Both the position numbers and the translations under genes were made by a program. From positions 1-64,000 of the forward strand of contig CAZHZT010000005.1 in the NCBI GenBank assembly GCA_964537285.1: a stretch of DNA of 64,000 nt. Reading direction: 5' to 3'. Below, one piece after another: positions 26,101 to 35,200 of the stretch; the first letter of the stretch is position 1; each line of letters opens with the position of its first letter. The stretch comes from CAZHZT01 sp964537285 (lineage in GTDB: Bacteria > Bacteroidota > Bacteroidia > Chitinophagales > Saprospiraceae). The notes beneath the pieces are model-generated. The model was not told the origin of the DNA. It saw nothing but the letters and a program-made list of their open reading frames with translations, and did no database searches.

Positions 26101-27907
26101 ATGTAAAGACTGCTTCACAACCGCCCTGTTGGGTAATCGTAAGTGTTACATCGTAAATATCAGGCGAGGAATAGGTGTGGCAAGGGGCTAGCTGATTGGA
26201 GGTAGAGTTATCGCCAAAATCCCACTCAATAGACGTAAACCCGGCAGAGGTGTTTATCGTATCAAAACAAAGGGTATTGCCATTGCAATCAGAGACTATA
26301 AAACCTGCAAACAGCTCAGGAAAGACCTCGATGGTTTTTGTTATAGAAGCAAAGCAAGTATCATTGGCCGAAGCGATGAATGGGTATTCATAAGTTACGG
26401 TATGGATCCCCAAACCTGTTTGCTGTGGGTCGAAGTTGGTCGCATTAACACCATTTATCCAAAAAGTACCTCCTTCAGGTTCTCCGATTAAAGGGAAAGC
26501 CGGTTGAGAGATACAAACACTAAGGGGCAAATCAAAATTGAGTTGATCGGTTTGAATCACGTTAATTTCCACACTGGCTGGATTGATGCAAAAGCCTTCG
26601 AAGGTTATGGTATTATTTCCCGGAGCAGTAGAAGGTTCAAATAAACAATCTGGGAGTGGATCCCCGTTCAATAGGCAACTACCATCCAGCGAAGCAGGGA
26701 TCACCCCAAGAGAGAAACTACTAGAGCCTGAGCAAAGACTTGTGTCGCCCATTGAAAATGCAGCATCCACCTCTTCAATTACCAGGAAGGTATCCGTTCG
26801 CACCTGATCGCCACAATCGGTATCGGGCAACGTAGCTTGTACCGTATGCATCCCAGGTCCCAAGGGAAAAGGAAATGCATTGACTATATTCCCATCAACT
26901 TCATAAATGGCATCATCATTAAAAGGGGAAGGGGTATAATCCAGGGAATTGCAAGCTGTAGCTTGTGGGGCGAGCGACAAGGTTGCGGCATCGTTTACAT
27001 CAAAATCAATAGCGGCCACATCAGGATTCTGACAGGCGTTATTCACTTCCAGAAAGATCGTTATCGGCCCAGCCTCCGCAAAGGTAACGCAAGTATCTAT
27101 CGTAGGATCGCCGCCAACTCCGGCAATACTTCCGGGAGGATCACTTGTCCACTCGTAAGTGGACAAGACGGCATTTTGAGAACCCGCCCCATCCAGACAA
27201 ACTTGGTTTCCACATACAATAAAGGGTTCCATATCGTTTTCCACGCCTGAAATGACCTGGATATCAGCTATGGCCGTATCAATGACGTTGATCGTTTGGG
27301 TTAAGTCATCGGTGCCGCAGCCATTCTCAACAACAAGGGTGACGTTGTAAGTGCCCGAATTGGCGTAGGTGTGTTCTCCATTGGTATCGCTGTTTCCATC
27401 GCCATAGTTCCATTCGATGATCATGAAATCGGGAGTGTTGGGGCATTCATTCGCATTAAAGGTTGTATTAGAACCTACGCAGGGGGTTGGTGGCGGGTTG
27501 AATTGCGCCTGGGGTAAATTGCAGAAAGTAAGTTTAAACCCATTATTTAAGGAAGGTTCTCCATTATTGAGAAAAGTCTCAACGAATATGTTGAAATCTG
27601 TCTTGTCCGTACAGGTTCCAAAAAAGTCTGACAAGTCATACTCATGAAATTGAGCTGCCGGATTTCCACTTCCCGGTACGGTAGTGACATCTCCGTCATC
27701 CCACTCAATTTCAAAATAATCAATCGTATTGGCCGGGAAACTAGGGTCTACCTCGATTTCCACACAAAGGTCATACATTGATTGCGTTAAACAGATGGTT
27801 TGATTTCCATCGCAGGTGGAGATGGTTGGTTCGTTGACTTGGGCTTGGGAGGTTGTATAAAGGAAAAAAAGTGTTAGGATTAAAAAAAAAGAATGATTGT
27901 GTTTCAT
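23117..27907 (-). CDS. Giant PKD-repeat protein with CHU_C (T9SS type B) C-terminus
   Basis: This is a secreted surface protein of 1596 residues. A signal peptide (about 1-22, ending TSQAQ) is followed by a long series of PKD/Ig-like domains with the motif EWxFGDG/NxSxxxNPxHxYxxxGxYxV, and at least two SprB-like repeats (SCNGGNNGSIEVIINTGNPP; ACYNEPNGSITVAATGGTPP). The C-terminal domain (about 1500-1596) is CHU_C: IYVPNAFTP, NDYFTIFSN, MEIFDRWGTLVFKKENF, WDGTFKGEPMPSGDY, then a short tail. Such proteins are adhesins or gliding-associated surface fibres secreted by T9SS. Its PorP/SprF-like partner lies directly downstream. The exact ligand cannot be inferred. Confidence 0.92.
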   Translation of the reverse strand: MKHNHSFFLILTLFFLYTTSQAQVNEPTISTCDGNQTICLTQSMYDLCVEIEVDPSFPANTIDYFEIEWDDGDVTTVPGSGNPAAQFHEYDLSDFFGTCTDKTDFNIFVETFLNNGEPSLNNGFKLTFCNLPQAQFNPPPTPCVGSNTTFNANECPNTPDFMIIEWNYGDGNSDTNGEHTYANSGTYNVTLVVENGCGTDDLTQTINVIDTAIADIQVISGVENDMEPFIVCGNQVCLDGAGSQNAVLSTYEWTSDPPGSIAGVGGDPTIDTCVTFAEAGPITIFLEVNNACQNPDVAAIDFDVNDAATLSLAPQATACNSLDYTPSPFNDDAIYEVDGNIVNAFPFPLGPGMHTVQATLPDTDCGDQVRTDTFLVIEEVDAAFSMGDTSLCSGSSSFSLGVIPASLDGSCLLNGDPLPDCLFEPSTAPGNNTITFEGFCINPASVEINVIQTDQLNFDLPLSVCISQPAFPLIGEPEGGTFWINGVNATNFDPQQTGLGIHTVTYEYPFIASANDTCFASITKTIEVFPELFAGFIVSDCNGNTLCFDTINTSAGFTSIEWDFGDNSTSNQLAPCHTYSSPDIYDVTLTITQQGGCEAVFTSTVIVEPPPSAAFSLSATEICSGDSISFFNNTPDTNVTYLWDFGNGVTSDLQNPDPMVFLAPGQDTNFTISLSATNGCGTVTVSANLFVKAGPSPEFFINLDTICSGEALNFNNISANNALFWQWNFGDGTTFDGQQPPPHIYIVEETTAFMIGLTVGNDCDTITYFEEVIVIPSDVMAFLNMGKMEYCSGESIQLINGSGVQGAEFFLSNGNTLFGDTVNFSIITNVDSTIEVTMRVYGCGFDDTTATINVLPAPSLSVTVDPEVCQNQSVQFEVNSDVANILLLFGDGDSTTSTLVSHQYPSDTTYYYTVIATSPAAPQACSNTFTGQVEALSIPTADFIVQDTICAGSETTFTDASSSDVTNWFWDFGNGNITGGNPNPIQTYNAAQEYIATLAVVNGNMCYDTIALPVQVQEIPLPSFTYTQPDPCIQTIFYENTTPNATSFEWIFDEAPNSSTETNPTVTYSTPGEHLTTLIADLFGCSAQADLPLVDVNATPEIGIDFDYVTSPCAPSMVSFTNLSVNFDSLQWSFGDNTFSQQSNPTHTYPETGKFIANLWISNGGCAKDTSLTLLVGVPLEASTDVLENVSCNGGNNGSIEVIINTGNPPYAYGWSDGQDINPAVGLPAGMHQVTVTDSIGCTIVLTDSILEPITALGAVLVELENAACYNEPNGSITVAATGGTPPYSYFWNNQATSSTVDSLLAGIYTVTIQDQAACQFERSIIVEHPDPIQVNFIAQTPPCFGDFGRIEIDSISGGTPYLGNPQYEISANTNFTPVQFVFDSLIAGEYTYFIRDSKGCLDTAVVSLPEPPDWDIFFRFPEFQEIRKCQQIILEPKVTVNGLSYQWLGPNILSDSTLEFIEVQPLETSEYTVFASLGSCVKSASITVPVEQKVEIYVPNAFTPCDLAGNCDNENDYFTIFSNYPCVEEVKSMEIFDRWGTLVFKKENFPHNIEREGWDGTFKGEPMPSGDYKTLIQVQQLDEVRTIRSNLKLIR

Positions 27908-28072
27908 GAAAAATTTCGGTATTTTGGTGAAATGGACAGTTCTTCAGAACTAGTCTTAAATTTGGTGTAAAAATAACGCTAAAATACGAGTGAAAAAATT
28001 TTTCTACTGATGGCAACGAATTACTTTTTTATACAACTTTTACGTATAATTTCCATATCGGGAACTCGCCGC

Positions 28073-30367
28073 TCACATTTCTTCCAATAAATCCTTTAAA
28101 TTTACATAGCTCATAGATATTAACGGAATCGCATCCCGGTCCCAGGTGCTGGGGCTTTTTCTTATCATGAGTTTACATTGCTTCATTGCCGAAGCAATAT
28201 CCTCTGTAATTCCAGCCAGGAACTGGTCGTCGCTGGCAATAAGGCGAGGAAGTTTTTCATAATAATCCCCTTTTTCTTTGAGAAAACCTTTAAATTCTTC
28301 TGCCAAGGCAACACTTTCCCCGTTTTGCATACGTTCAAAATGAATTTTTAAAAACTCCAGATCACTTTTTACCACCTCTTTTTGGTATTTTAAGAATTGT
28401 TTTTGCTCTTCCTGAAGGTTTTTAATATGCGCCTGGATTTTAGTCTCATCTGTTGCGTCAGGGCAAAGAGAAAGATATTTTTTATAGCCTTCAATAGCTT
28501 CTCCATAATAATCGTTGGCTTCTTTCATTAGAGCAAGGTTAAAATGACCATTACAATCATTAGGTTGAACACTCGTAAATGCCATGCAGGCTTCCATGGC
28601 TTCGTCGTATTTTTCTTTCTTTATGGCAACTAATCCGTCATTAAAATGCTGAATAGAAGAAGCCGATAGATTAAGCGTTGAAGGAGCTGGTTTAGGTATA
28701 TAGGTTCGACTAAAGCGTCGGAATGCGCGGTGGAGTTCCACCTGATTTTGAGCATTGAGGTATTTGCCCCCCGATATTTGCGCCAGAAACTGAAGGTCTC
28801 GTTCTGCAGGCGAGCCGGGCGGGATATTGAAGCCTACGGTGTAGTAACTTACTTGAGGGGCGCCGGCGGTACTCCCCCCTCCACAATGATTTGCTTGAAT
28901 GAAAGTTGTTTTCTGGCCTAAATTACCTGAATTATAGATGCCAGGTGGCCGGATATTTGAGCAAGTCGCCTGGCCATCGCTGAGGATGATGAGTTTACCT
29001 TTTTGCTGATTGGTCTCTATCAGGCGCTCTGCCAATTTGCATTCGGCTTTTTCAATCGCCTTACCAAGGGGAGTTCCGCCACCGGCTGTCATTTGGTTAA
29101 TCCTTTTTTCAACTTCCGAGAAGTCGGTTTCGAAACCAGAGATTTTAAAGGTTGGATTTTCTACGCATGCACCTCTAAAGCCTAAGACACCCACTTCTGG
29201 TTGAATTCCGCTAGCATTGTTTTTCATACCATCCAGCGTCTGTTTTGCGGCTATTTTAGCTTCTGACAGCTTGCTGGTGCTGCCTGTACCTCTATCGTTC
29301 ATACTGCCGGAAAGGTCGAAAAGGAAGAGGGTGGATGAGGTGTTTTTAATACAATTGCCACTCTTTACTTTTTCTTCCAACTTTGATTGGACTTCTTCTC
29401 TTAAAAGTTTGTTTACTTTTCCCCAAACAAGGTTCACGCTTAGGCTAAACTGATTTAGCCAAGCTTTAACTTGACTTCGGTTATTTCCTATGCCTACTGT
29501 ATAAACATTTACTTTCGTTCCCACTTTTACTACATACCGAACTACTTTTCCTTTATGTAGAACATGGTTTTCTTTTGTAAAATTAGTAATAGAATAAGGT
29601 TTTTCCCCTAACTTAGTTACAATTGAGCCCAATATTGGCAAATCCACCTCATGACAGTCCATAACATAGTTATTTCCTCCATAAGGGGCTGTATACTCGG
29701 CGCGACTTCTCATCACATTAAAAACAAATTCTTCTGTACAACATGGATTTATTTTTGAATCACATATTTCTTCACTTAGGGAGTAAAAATGATAGTTTGG
29801 ACCATTTTTATCATAAGTTGTAACTATATCCGGATGGGCTGGGCACAAGTTTTCCGGATCATTTAGTAATTTTAACTCCTCGATATAACTATGTGGTAAA
29901 TCAAAGAACCCTCTTTGAGGTAAATTTAACTTCCCGGATAAACTTTGGGCAATTTCAATCACAAAACTTACACAATCCGAAACTGTCAACTCATATTGCT
30001 TAGAATTCCATTTATCTTTTATTAGAAGAGCATTTTCATATTCACTTTTATTCACTTCTACGGTTAAACCCACATCTTTTTGAGTTAAAAAATCATCCTT
30101 TATGTTGCCCTCAACGGACCCTATTGCAATACTAAGAACCCCTTGACTTGTCTTTTTAGGATAAAACCCCCAACACCCTTCAACAATAGTCATCTTCTGT
30201 ATAGGATCTTCCTTAATGAAAGAAATAAAAGCATGGCCAGCAGTTTTATCGTCCCAACTTTCCTTTTTTGCATAAAAAACCAAGAAACGTTTATCTTGAC
30301 CATATAAATTACTGCAAAGGGCTAGGGCAAATAGAATGAAAAAAAATAAACTTCTCATATCCATCAA
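28073..30367 (-). CDS. Secreted protein with papain-like, VWA and TPR regions
   Basis: 764 residues with a signal peptide (about 1-24, ending LYGQ). The N-terminal region (25-170) has TAGHAFISF (H45) and VSDCVSFVIE (C132). This His-before-Cys order suits a permuted NlpC/P60-type fold, but I assign it only tentatively. Then comes a VWA domain (about 345-545) with MIDAS DLSGS (351-355), GGGTPLGKAI and LSDGQATC. TPR repeats follow at about 575-650 and a helical tail. This order is not one I recognise. It lies about 100 bp downstream of the M48 protease gene on the same strand, so a joint transcript is possible. It is probably periplasmic or surface-exposed. Confidence 0.85.
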   Translation of the reverse strand: MMDMRSLFFFILFALALCSNLYGQDKRFLVFYAKKESWDDKTAGHAFISFIKEDPIQKMTIVEGCWGFYPKKTSQGVLSIAIGSVEGNIKDDFLTQKDVGLTVEVNKSEYENALLIKDKWNSKQYELTVSDCVSFVIEIAQSLSGKLNLPQRGFFDLPHSYIEELKLLNDPENLCPAHPDIVTTYDKNGPNYHFYSLSEEICDSKINPCCTEEFVFNVMRSRAEYTAPYGGNNYVMDCHEVDLPILGSIVTKLGEKPYSITNFTKENHVLHKGKVVRYVVKVGTKVNVYTVGIGNNRSQVKAWLNQFSLSVNLVWGKVNKLLREEVQSKLEEKVKSGNCIKNTSSTLFLFDLSGSMNDRGTGSTSKLSEAKIAAKQTLDGMKNNASGIQPEVGVLGFRGACVENPTFKISGFETDFSEVEKRINQMTAGGGTPLGKAIEKAECKLAERLIETNQQKGKLIILSDGQATCSNIRPPGIYNSGNLGQKTTFIQANHCGGGSTAGAPQVSYYTVGFNIPPGSPAERDLQFLAQISGGKYLNAQNQVELHRAFRRFSRTYIPKPAPSTLNLSASSIQHFNDGLVAIKKEKYDEAMEACMAFTSVQPNDCNGHFNLALMKEANDYYGEAIEGYKKYLSLCPDATDETKIQAHIKNLQEEQKQFLKYQKEVVKSDLEFLKIHFERMQNGESVALAEEFKGFLKEKGDYYEKLPRLIASDDQFLAGITEDIASAMKQCKLMIRKSPSTWDRDAIPLISMSYVNLKDLLEEM

Positions 30368-30465
30368 TTTTTGATTAAGGATCGATTGTTTTCCCTTTTG
30401 ATCTTAAAAAATATTCTTTTGGTGAAGCAGCTGCAAGTGATCACAGCGGCTTCACCATTCCCCCT

Positions 30466-32016
30466 TTACCTCCCTATCGCTGCCTGATACTTATCTTCCC
30501 TCACCTTTACACTCGACCAATCTGCATCTTGATAAACGGTACCAATCAATTTGTTGATATCTTGCGATCGTGTTTTAGCCTTTGGATGAGACGTGTAAAT
30601 CGTGTCCAATACTTGTTTTGCAGCTACCTGCCCGGCAATACCACTCAGCTGAGATTTTAAATCTCCATCTTCAAGATCCAATCGATCAGAATTCAGAGAG
30701 TTCAACAAATCCTGGGTAACCTTTGCCTGGAAGCTGGGATCCCCTGTAAGCGTAGCCATCTTATTCCAAAACTTAACAGCTTCTCTAATGTCATAACCGG
30801 CATTATATGCATAATGGATACCTACCCGATCAGCTTGTGACTCCATTTTTGTTTGAGGCTTAATAACATTTGAAATTGCAGCAGGAGTGATCGCAGAAGA
30901 GACCTGATTGATGGATTCCATCATTGCAGGAGATACATTCTCTGTATCAATATTTATTTTAACAGTTTCCTTAAATAAATCATCTGCAACATTTGTCAGA
31001 TCCCCTAATATGCCGGTGCTTTCGTATCGTTCTCTGCCATGCTCATGCGTAACATGTGCAATTTCATGCCCGAGCACTGCCGCCAACTGAGCTTCATTAT
31101 CTATAATATCGAGCAAACCTGTATGTACGAAAATCATTCCATTGGGAAAAGCAAATGCATTAGGCACTTGATCCTCGATCACATAAAAACGATAATATAC
31201 CGGCCCTTGCTCCATCTGTTTTTTCTTCAGCCTTTGGGGCAATACTCGATGTCCGACTCTATTAACATAGCCTTGGAGACCAATATCATTTGCCAGCATG
31301 TACCTATACTGACCTACTTTTACTTCTCCATTGTAAAGAGACATATAAAGACCGGTAAGGTCTGGAGGAGTATTCGTCAGCTTCTTGGTGTTATCTTCAT
31401 AATTGCCGGAAACTGCAGAAATCAACTCCTGTTCCGCCTTGCCAAAAGTGTTTTTACACAATTCTGCACTTTCTGCTTCTACAATCCCTTCTTTGGACAT
31501 TTCCCCCTCTATAGTAACATAGAAATTACCTGGTTTAATTAAAGGAGAGTTAAACCCAGGAGTAATTAAGCCTTTACAATCACATTTCTTTTTCTTGTTA
31601 CTTCCTTCAACTTTTACCCCTGGCCTAAGCCGAATCAAATAACCATCGACCACGGCCAAATCTCCTCTCATTCCTTCAAAAAGCCCATATACCTCCACGC
31701 TATTATCCAATGAAATGTTGGCTTTAACTTCTTTCGCCGTGTAAGAACTTCCATTAAGCTCGTATTTAAGTTTTTCTATTACCGTTCCTTCTGTGACTTT
31801 ATTGGGAGTTATTTTCACATTTTTTGCTCCTGTTATTTTTGTTTGATCATTAACAATCACCGGGAGCTCAGAACCATAAACAGTAACAGTCATTTCAGAA
31901 TAAGGCGCATCGAATTTACTAACAATTAAATCATAAAATTCTCCTGGTTGAGAAAAAAGAAAAAGTGGAGAAAAGAAGACAAATATGAAAATAGTAAGTT
32001 GCTTAAATGAAAACAT
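30466..32016 (-). CDS. M48 family metalloprotease, secreted
   Basis: This zinc protease of 516 residues has a signal peptide (about 1-22, ending LFSQ). The M48 catalytic motif is HEIAH at 317-321 (LAAVLGHEIAHVTHEHG), with the third ligand Glu in ESQADRVGIHYAYNAGYD. The N-terminal 200 residues are a separate, beta-rich region with DUF5666-like strands and a CDC pair, which I do not recognise. BepA-type M48 proteins repair outer-membrane assembly, so a similar envelope role is plausible. The upstream gene (32220-37208) and downstream VWA gene share its strand, with hairpin 32052-32099 before it. Confidence 0.9.
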   Translation of the reverse strand: MFSFKQLTIFIFVFFSPLFLFSQPGEFYDLIVSKFDAPYSEMTVTVYGSELPVIVNDQTKITGAKNVKITPNKVTEGTVIEKLKYELNGSSYTAKEVKANISLDNSVEVYGLFEGMRGDLAVVDGYLIRLRPGVKVEGSNKKKKCDCKGLITPGFNSPLIKPGNFYVTIEGEMSKEGIVEAESAELCKNTFGKAEQELISAVSGNYEDNTKKLTNTPPDLTGLYMSLYNGEVKVGQYRYMLANDIGLQGYVNRVGHRVLPQRLKKKQMEQGPVYYRFYVIEDQVPNAFAFPNGMIFVHTGLLDIIDNEAQLAAVLGHEIAHVTHEHGRERYESTGILGDLTNVADDLFKETVKINIDTENVSPAMMESINQVSSAITPAAISNVIKPQTKMESQADRVGIHYAYNAGYDIREAVKFWNKMATLTGDPSFQAKVTQDLLNSLNSDRLDLEDGDLKSQLSGIAGQVAAKQVLDTIYTSHPKAKTRSQDINKLIGTVYQDADWSSVKVREDKYQAAIGR

Positions 32017-32051
32017 GATTTTGGTTTTTTAATTTACAAAAAAATTATGTA

Positions 32052-32099
32052 ATTCACGGAATTGGGCTATCAATCATTCGATAGCCAGATTCCGTGAAT
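32052..32099. repeat. Stem-loop with TTCACGGAAT ends
   Basis: ATTCACGGAATTGGGCTAT (32052-32070) pairs with 32081-32099 with two mismatches. The end motif relates to those at 4563, 4733, 11634 and 61757. It is between the type A secreted protein gene and the M48 gene. Confidence 0.7.
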
Positions 32100-32219
32100 C
32101 ACTTACTCAACCCAAGTCGTTGTCTTGAATGATTAGAATATAACTATCCGTTTCTTTCGTGTTTGCGGTAACTTGCCACCATTATTAATTTTCGTTGAGT
32201 TGTTTTTAGTTCATTTCCC

Positions 32220-35200
32220 TTAATACACCACCATCCTCTTCGTCTCCCTGAAAGCCCCAACCCGAAGTGTATAGAAATAAAGCCCTGGAGCCAATTCAAG
32301 ATCATTGATCTCGAACTGGTTCCGGCCTTTGTGGAAGGTGTTCCTGTATGAAGCCACTGTTTGCCCTACTTGATTTTGAATAATTAACTCCGCAGGACTA
32401 TCCTGAGGTAGATCGAATGGAATGAAGGTCGATTTTCCGAAGGGGTTGGGAATGTTTTGGTGGAGCTTTACACTCGCATTAGCATCTATGCCATGACTAG
32501 ATAATACCTGACCTTCAAACGCTAGCGTCACTTTCATCCATTTCCCTTCACCAGTATATACTTCTGACGGAAGCAGGGGTTCATCTAATCGAATTACTTC
32601 AGAAAGGTCATTGGTAAAGGCTTTTTTGTGAAAGCTCAAACCGAATATAGGTTCTTCAGCGGGGAGACTATGGCTGGAGCCGCTGAGACTAAACCAACTT
32701 ACCAACACCTGGCCTTCATTAGCAAGTCTCTCGTTTACGAGCGGCTTAGTGAGGGTACTTTCAGTGTTGGGGGCAAAACCCTTGAATTCTAATTGTGTAG
32801 TATCGAACCTAAGTGCGAATTGATAACTGCCAATATTCATGAACTCCCTGCTGTGGAAATATAGTTGCAATTCGCCTTCTTTTTCAACAGATTGCGCAAT
32901 TAAAGGTAATTGGCCCCAGGAACGATCATCGGCTTCTCCTTGCAGCATCTGCCCATCTGCATTGCCCAGGAGGTCTCCCATCTTTACCCCTGTGAAATTT
33001 ATGGTCTGATCTTGACTAATGGACTCAATAATCGTATCCTGAGGGTAAGGGAAGAGATTATCGTCATTATTAAACCAGTTTACCGGGGTGTAAATATCCG
33101 GAATAAAGACCCATGAAGGTGCAGCCGGAAAAACATCGTCAATACCAAGGATTACTCTTTGAATAGCAAATAAATCCGCTGTAGAAAAGGTGTTGGTATT
33201 GTTGACATCACCAGCAATAATCTGAAAAGGAGAAGTAATTTCAGGTGGATTGGCCAGCAGGATGTAATTTTGACCGACAAATAATGCGGCAGTGCTTAGC
33301 CCGTTCGTTATAGAGCTGTCTCTTTCCCCATATAGAAGTACATCCAGTTCTTCTGGAATATCCGGACTTTGATAGGTACCGTCAGCAGCAGTAAGGGACG
33401 AGTTCAATTGGCCATTGGAAAGGTCAAAAAAGATATTAGCACCTTTAATTGGATCATCCCAGTAGGTATGCACAAATCCGTCAATGTTATAGCATTCAAC
33501 GATTTCAATTGTGCCTCCAACAGAAAGGTAGGGGTTGTCAAAACCAGGAAGGGATGTGCAACCCACTTCTAAAGTAATGAGCGAATCATTTAATACCGCC
33601 AGAGCATTGTCACCAGGCATCCCATTGAGTAATACAGAAATATGGAACAAAGTATCTCCGTCCATTACTTCCTGACCAAATCCACCAAAATCAAAATAAG
33701 AAAAGGTAGCCTCGTTATCTAATAATATGAAATTTGGTGTGATCACATCCGGTGTGAGTTCAATGACTTCAAATCCATCCCCAATTAAATCAGATGTTCC
33801 TTGCAAAGTCTGAATAGTATCGCAATTTTTAATGATAACTGGAATGTCTAAGGTGTCCCCCTGGCAGCCAATAGTGCCCGGGACCTCCAGTATAATCACT
33901 GAATCTAAGGGGGTAGATCCAGCCAGGATATTGATGACAAAACAGCTGTCCCATTGTCCTTGATCATTGATAATACTTACACACGGCTCATAAGTCCCCG
34001 GAGAGTCATAAACATGGGTCGCGTTTAAATTAGCAAAATCAAAGGTGTCGACCTGACCATCGTCCCAATCCCAGATTGTGATGGTAGAGGTGTCTGTGGT
34101 ACCTATGATGATGATTAAACTATCTTCTTCTACTTCTAGCACAAGTGAATCAATTCCAATATCTTCCAAATCACAAACCAGGCTATCGACCGTTACATTG
34201 GTGCTATCCATACAACCATTGTTATCAATTACCAGTATTTCGTAATTCCCAGGGGCCAGTCCCATGAATTCCGGCTCTGTGGAAACAGAATCTACGGGTT
34301 GTAAAATAAAGGTGTAAGGAGCTTGACCACCAGAGATATTAATGATCATTCCACCAGTATTAGAAGCATCGCATTGATCAGGAATAATGGTGATACTTTC
34401 GAAAAGAATATCCTCCATATCACAGGTGTCCATAACAGCACTAAAAATGACTTCGGTAGAATCCGTAACAGCGCATCCGGCATCATTAGAAACGCTTACA
34501 TAATAAATCCCGGCATTGGTCGTGTCTCCATTGGCAATAATCGGGTTTTGTTGGGCAGAGCTAAATCCATCCGGTCCGGACCATGAGTAACTGGTTCCAC
34601 CCGTTACCATTAGCATGATGCTGTCTCCAGCCATGTAGGGGCCGGTATTAGAGACTTCGATATCTGGGGCACAATCCGGATCCTCGCAGTCGATGAGGTT
34701 ATCGCCATCATCATCGATGTTGTTGTTGCAGATTTCGGTGGCAGGAGAACAAGGGATGATTGTAACAGGGTTGTCAGACCAAGTTGTTTCGCAACCAGTT
34801 GAGGTATTTAGAACGGAGACGTTGTAATCACCTTCTGTAAGGCCAGAAAAAGTATTGCTTGATTGATAATTAACTCCACCGTCAATACTAAATTCTAGTG
34901 GAGCTCCTTCGGCATCGATTGAAATTTCACCGTTATCTTCAGGTGGGCAACTCAATTGCTGAACAGATACTTCCGAAATAGTTACGCCTCCTTGTATGAG
35001 TATATTTGAGATAGTGTCTGCGCAGCCATCTGAATCATTAACAATTACCTCATAGGAACCAGGGTCTAAGTTATTGAAGTTGCCGGATGATTGAGGGGCA
35101 CCATTATTTAGAGAATAAGAATAAGGTGAGTTGCCCGAAGAGGCTGATACTGAAATGCTCCCTGAAAGAGGAGAACAGGCAGGTTCAGTATTGTTTATGG

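Noticed and set aside
23117..27907. Repeated blocks resembling a tandem DNA repeat
   Set aside because: Similarity is at protein level (PKD domains); the DNA copies have diverged, so it is domain duplication and not a recent repeat array.
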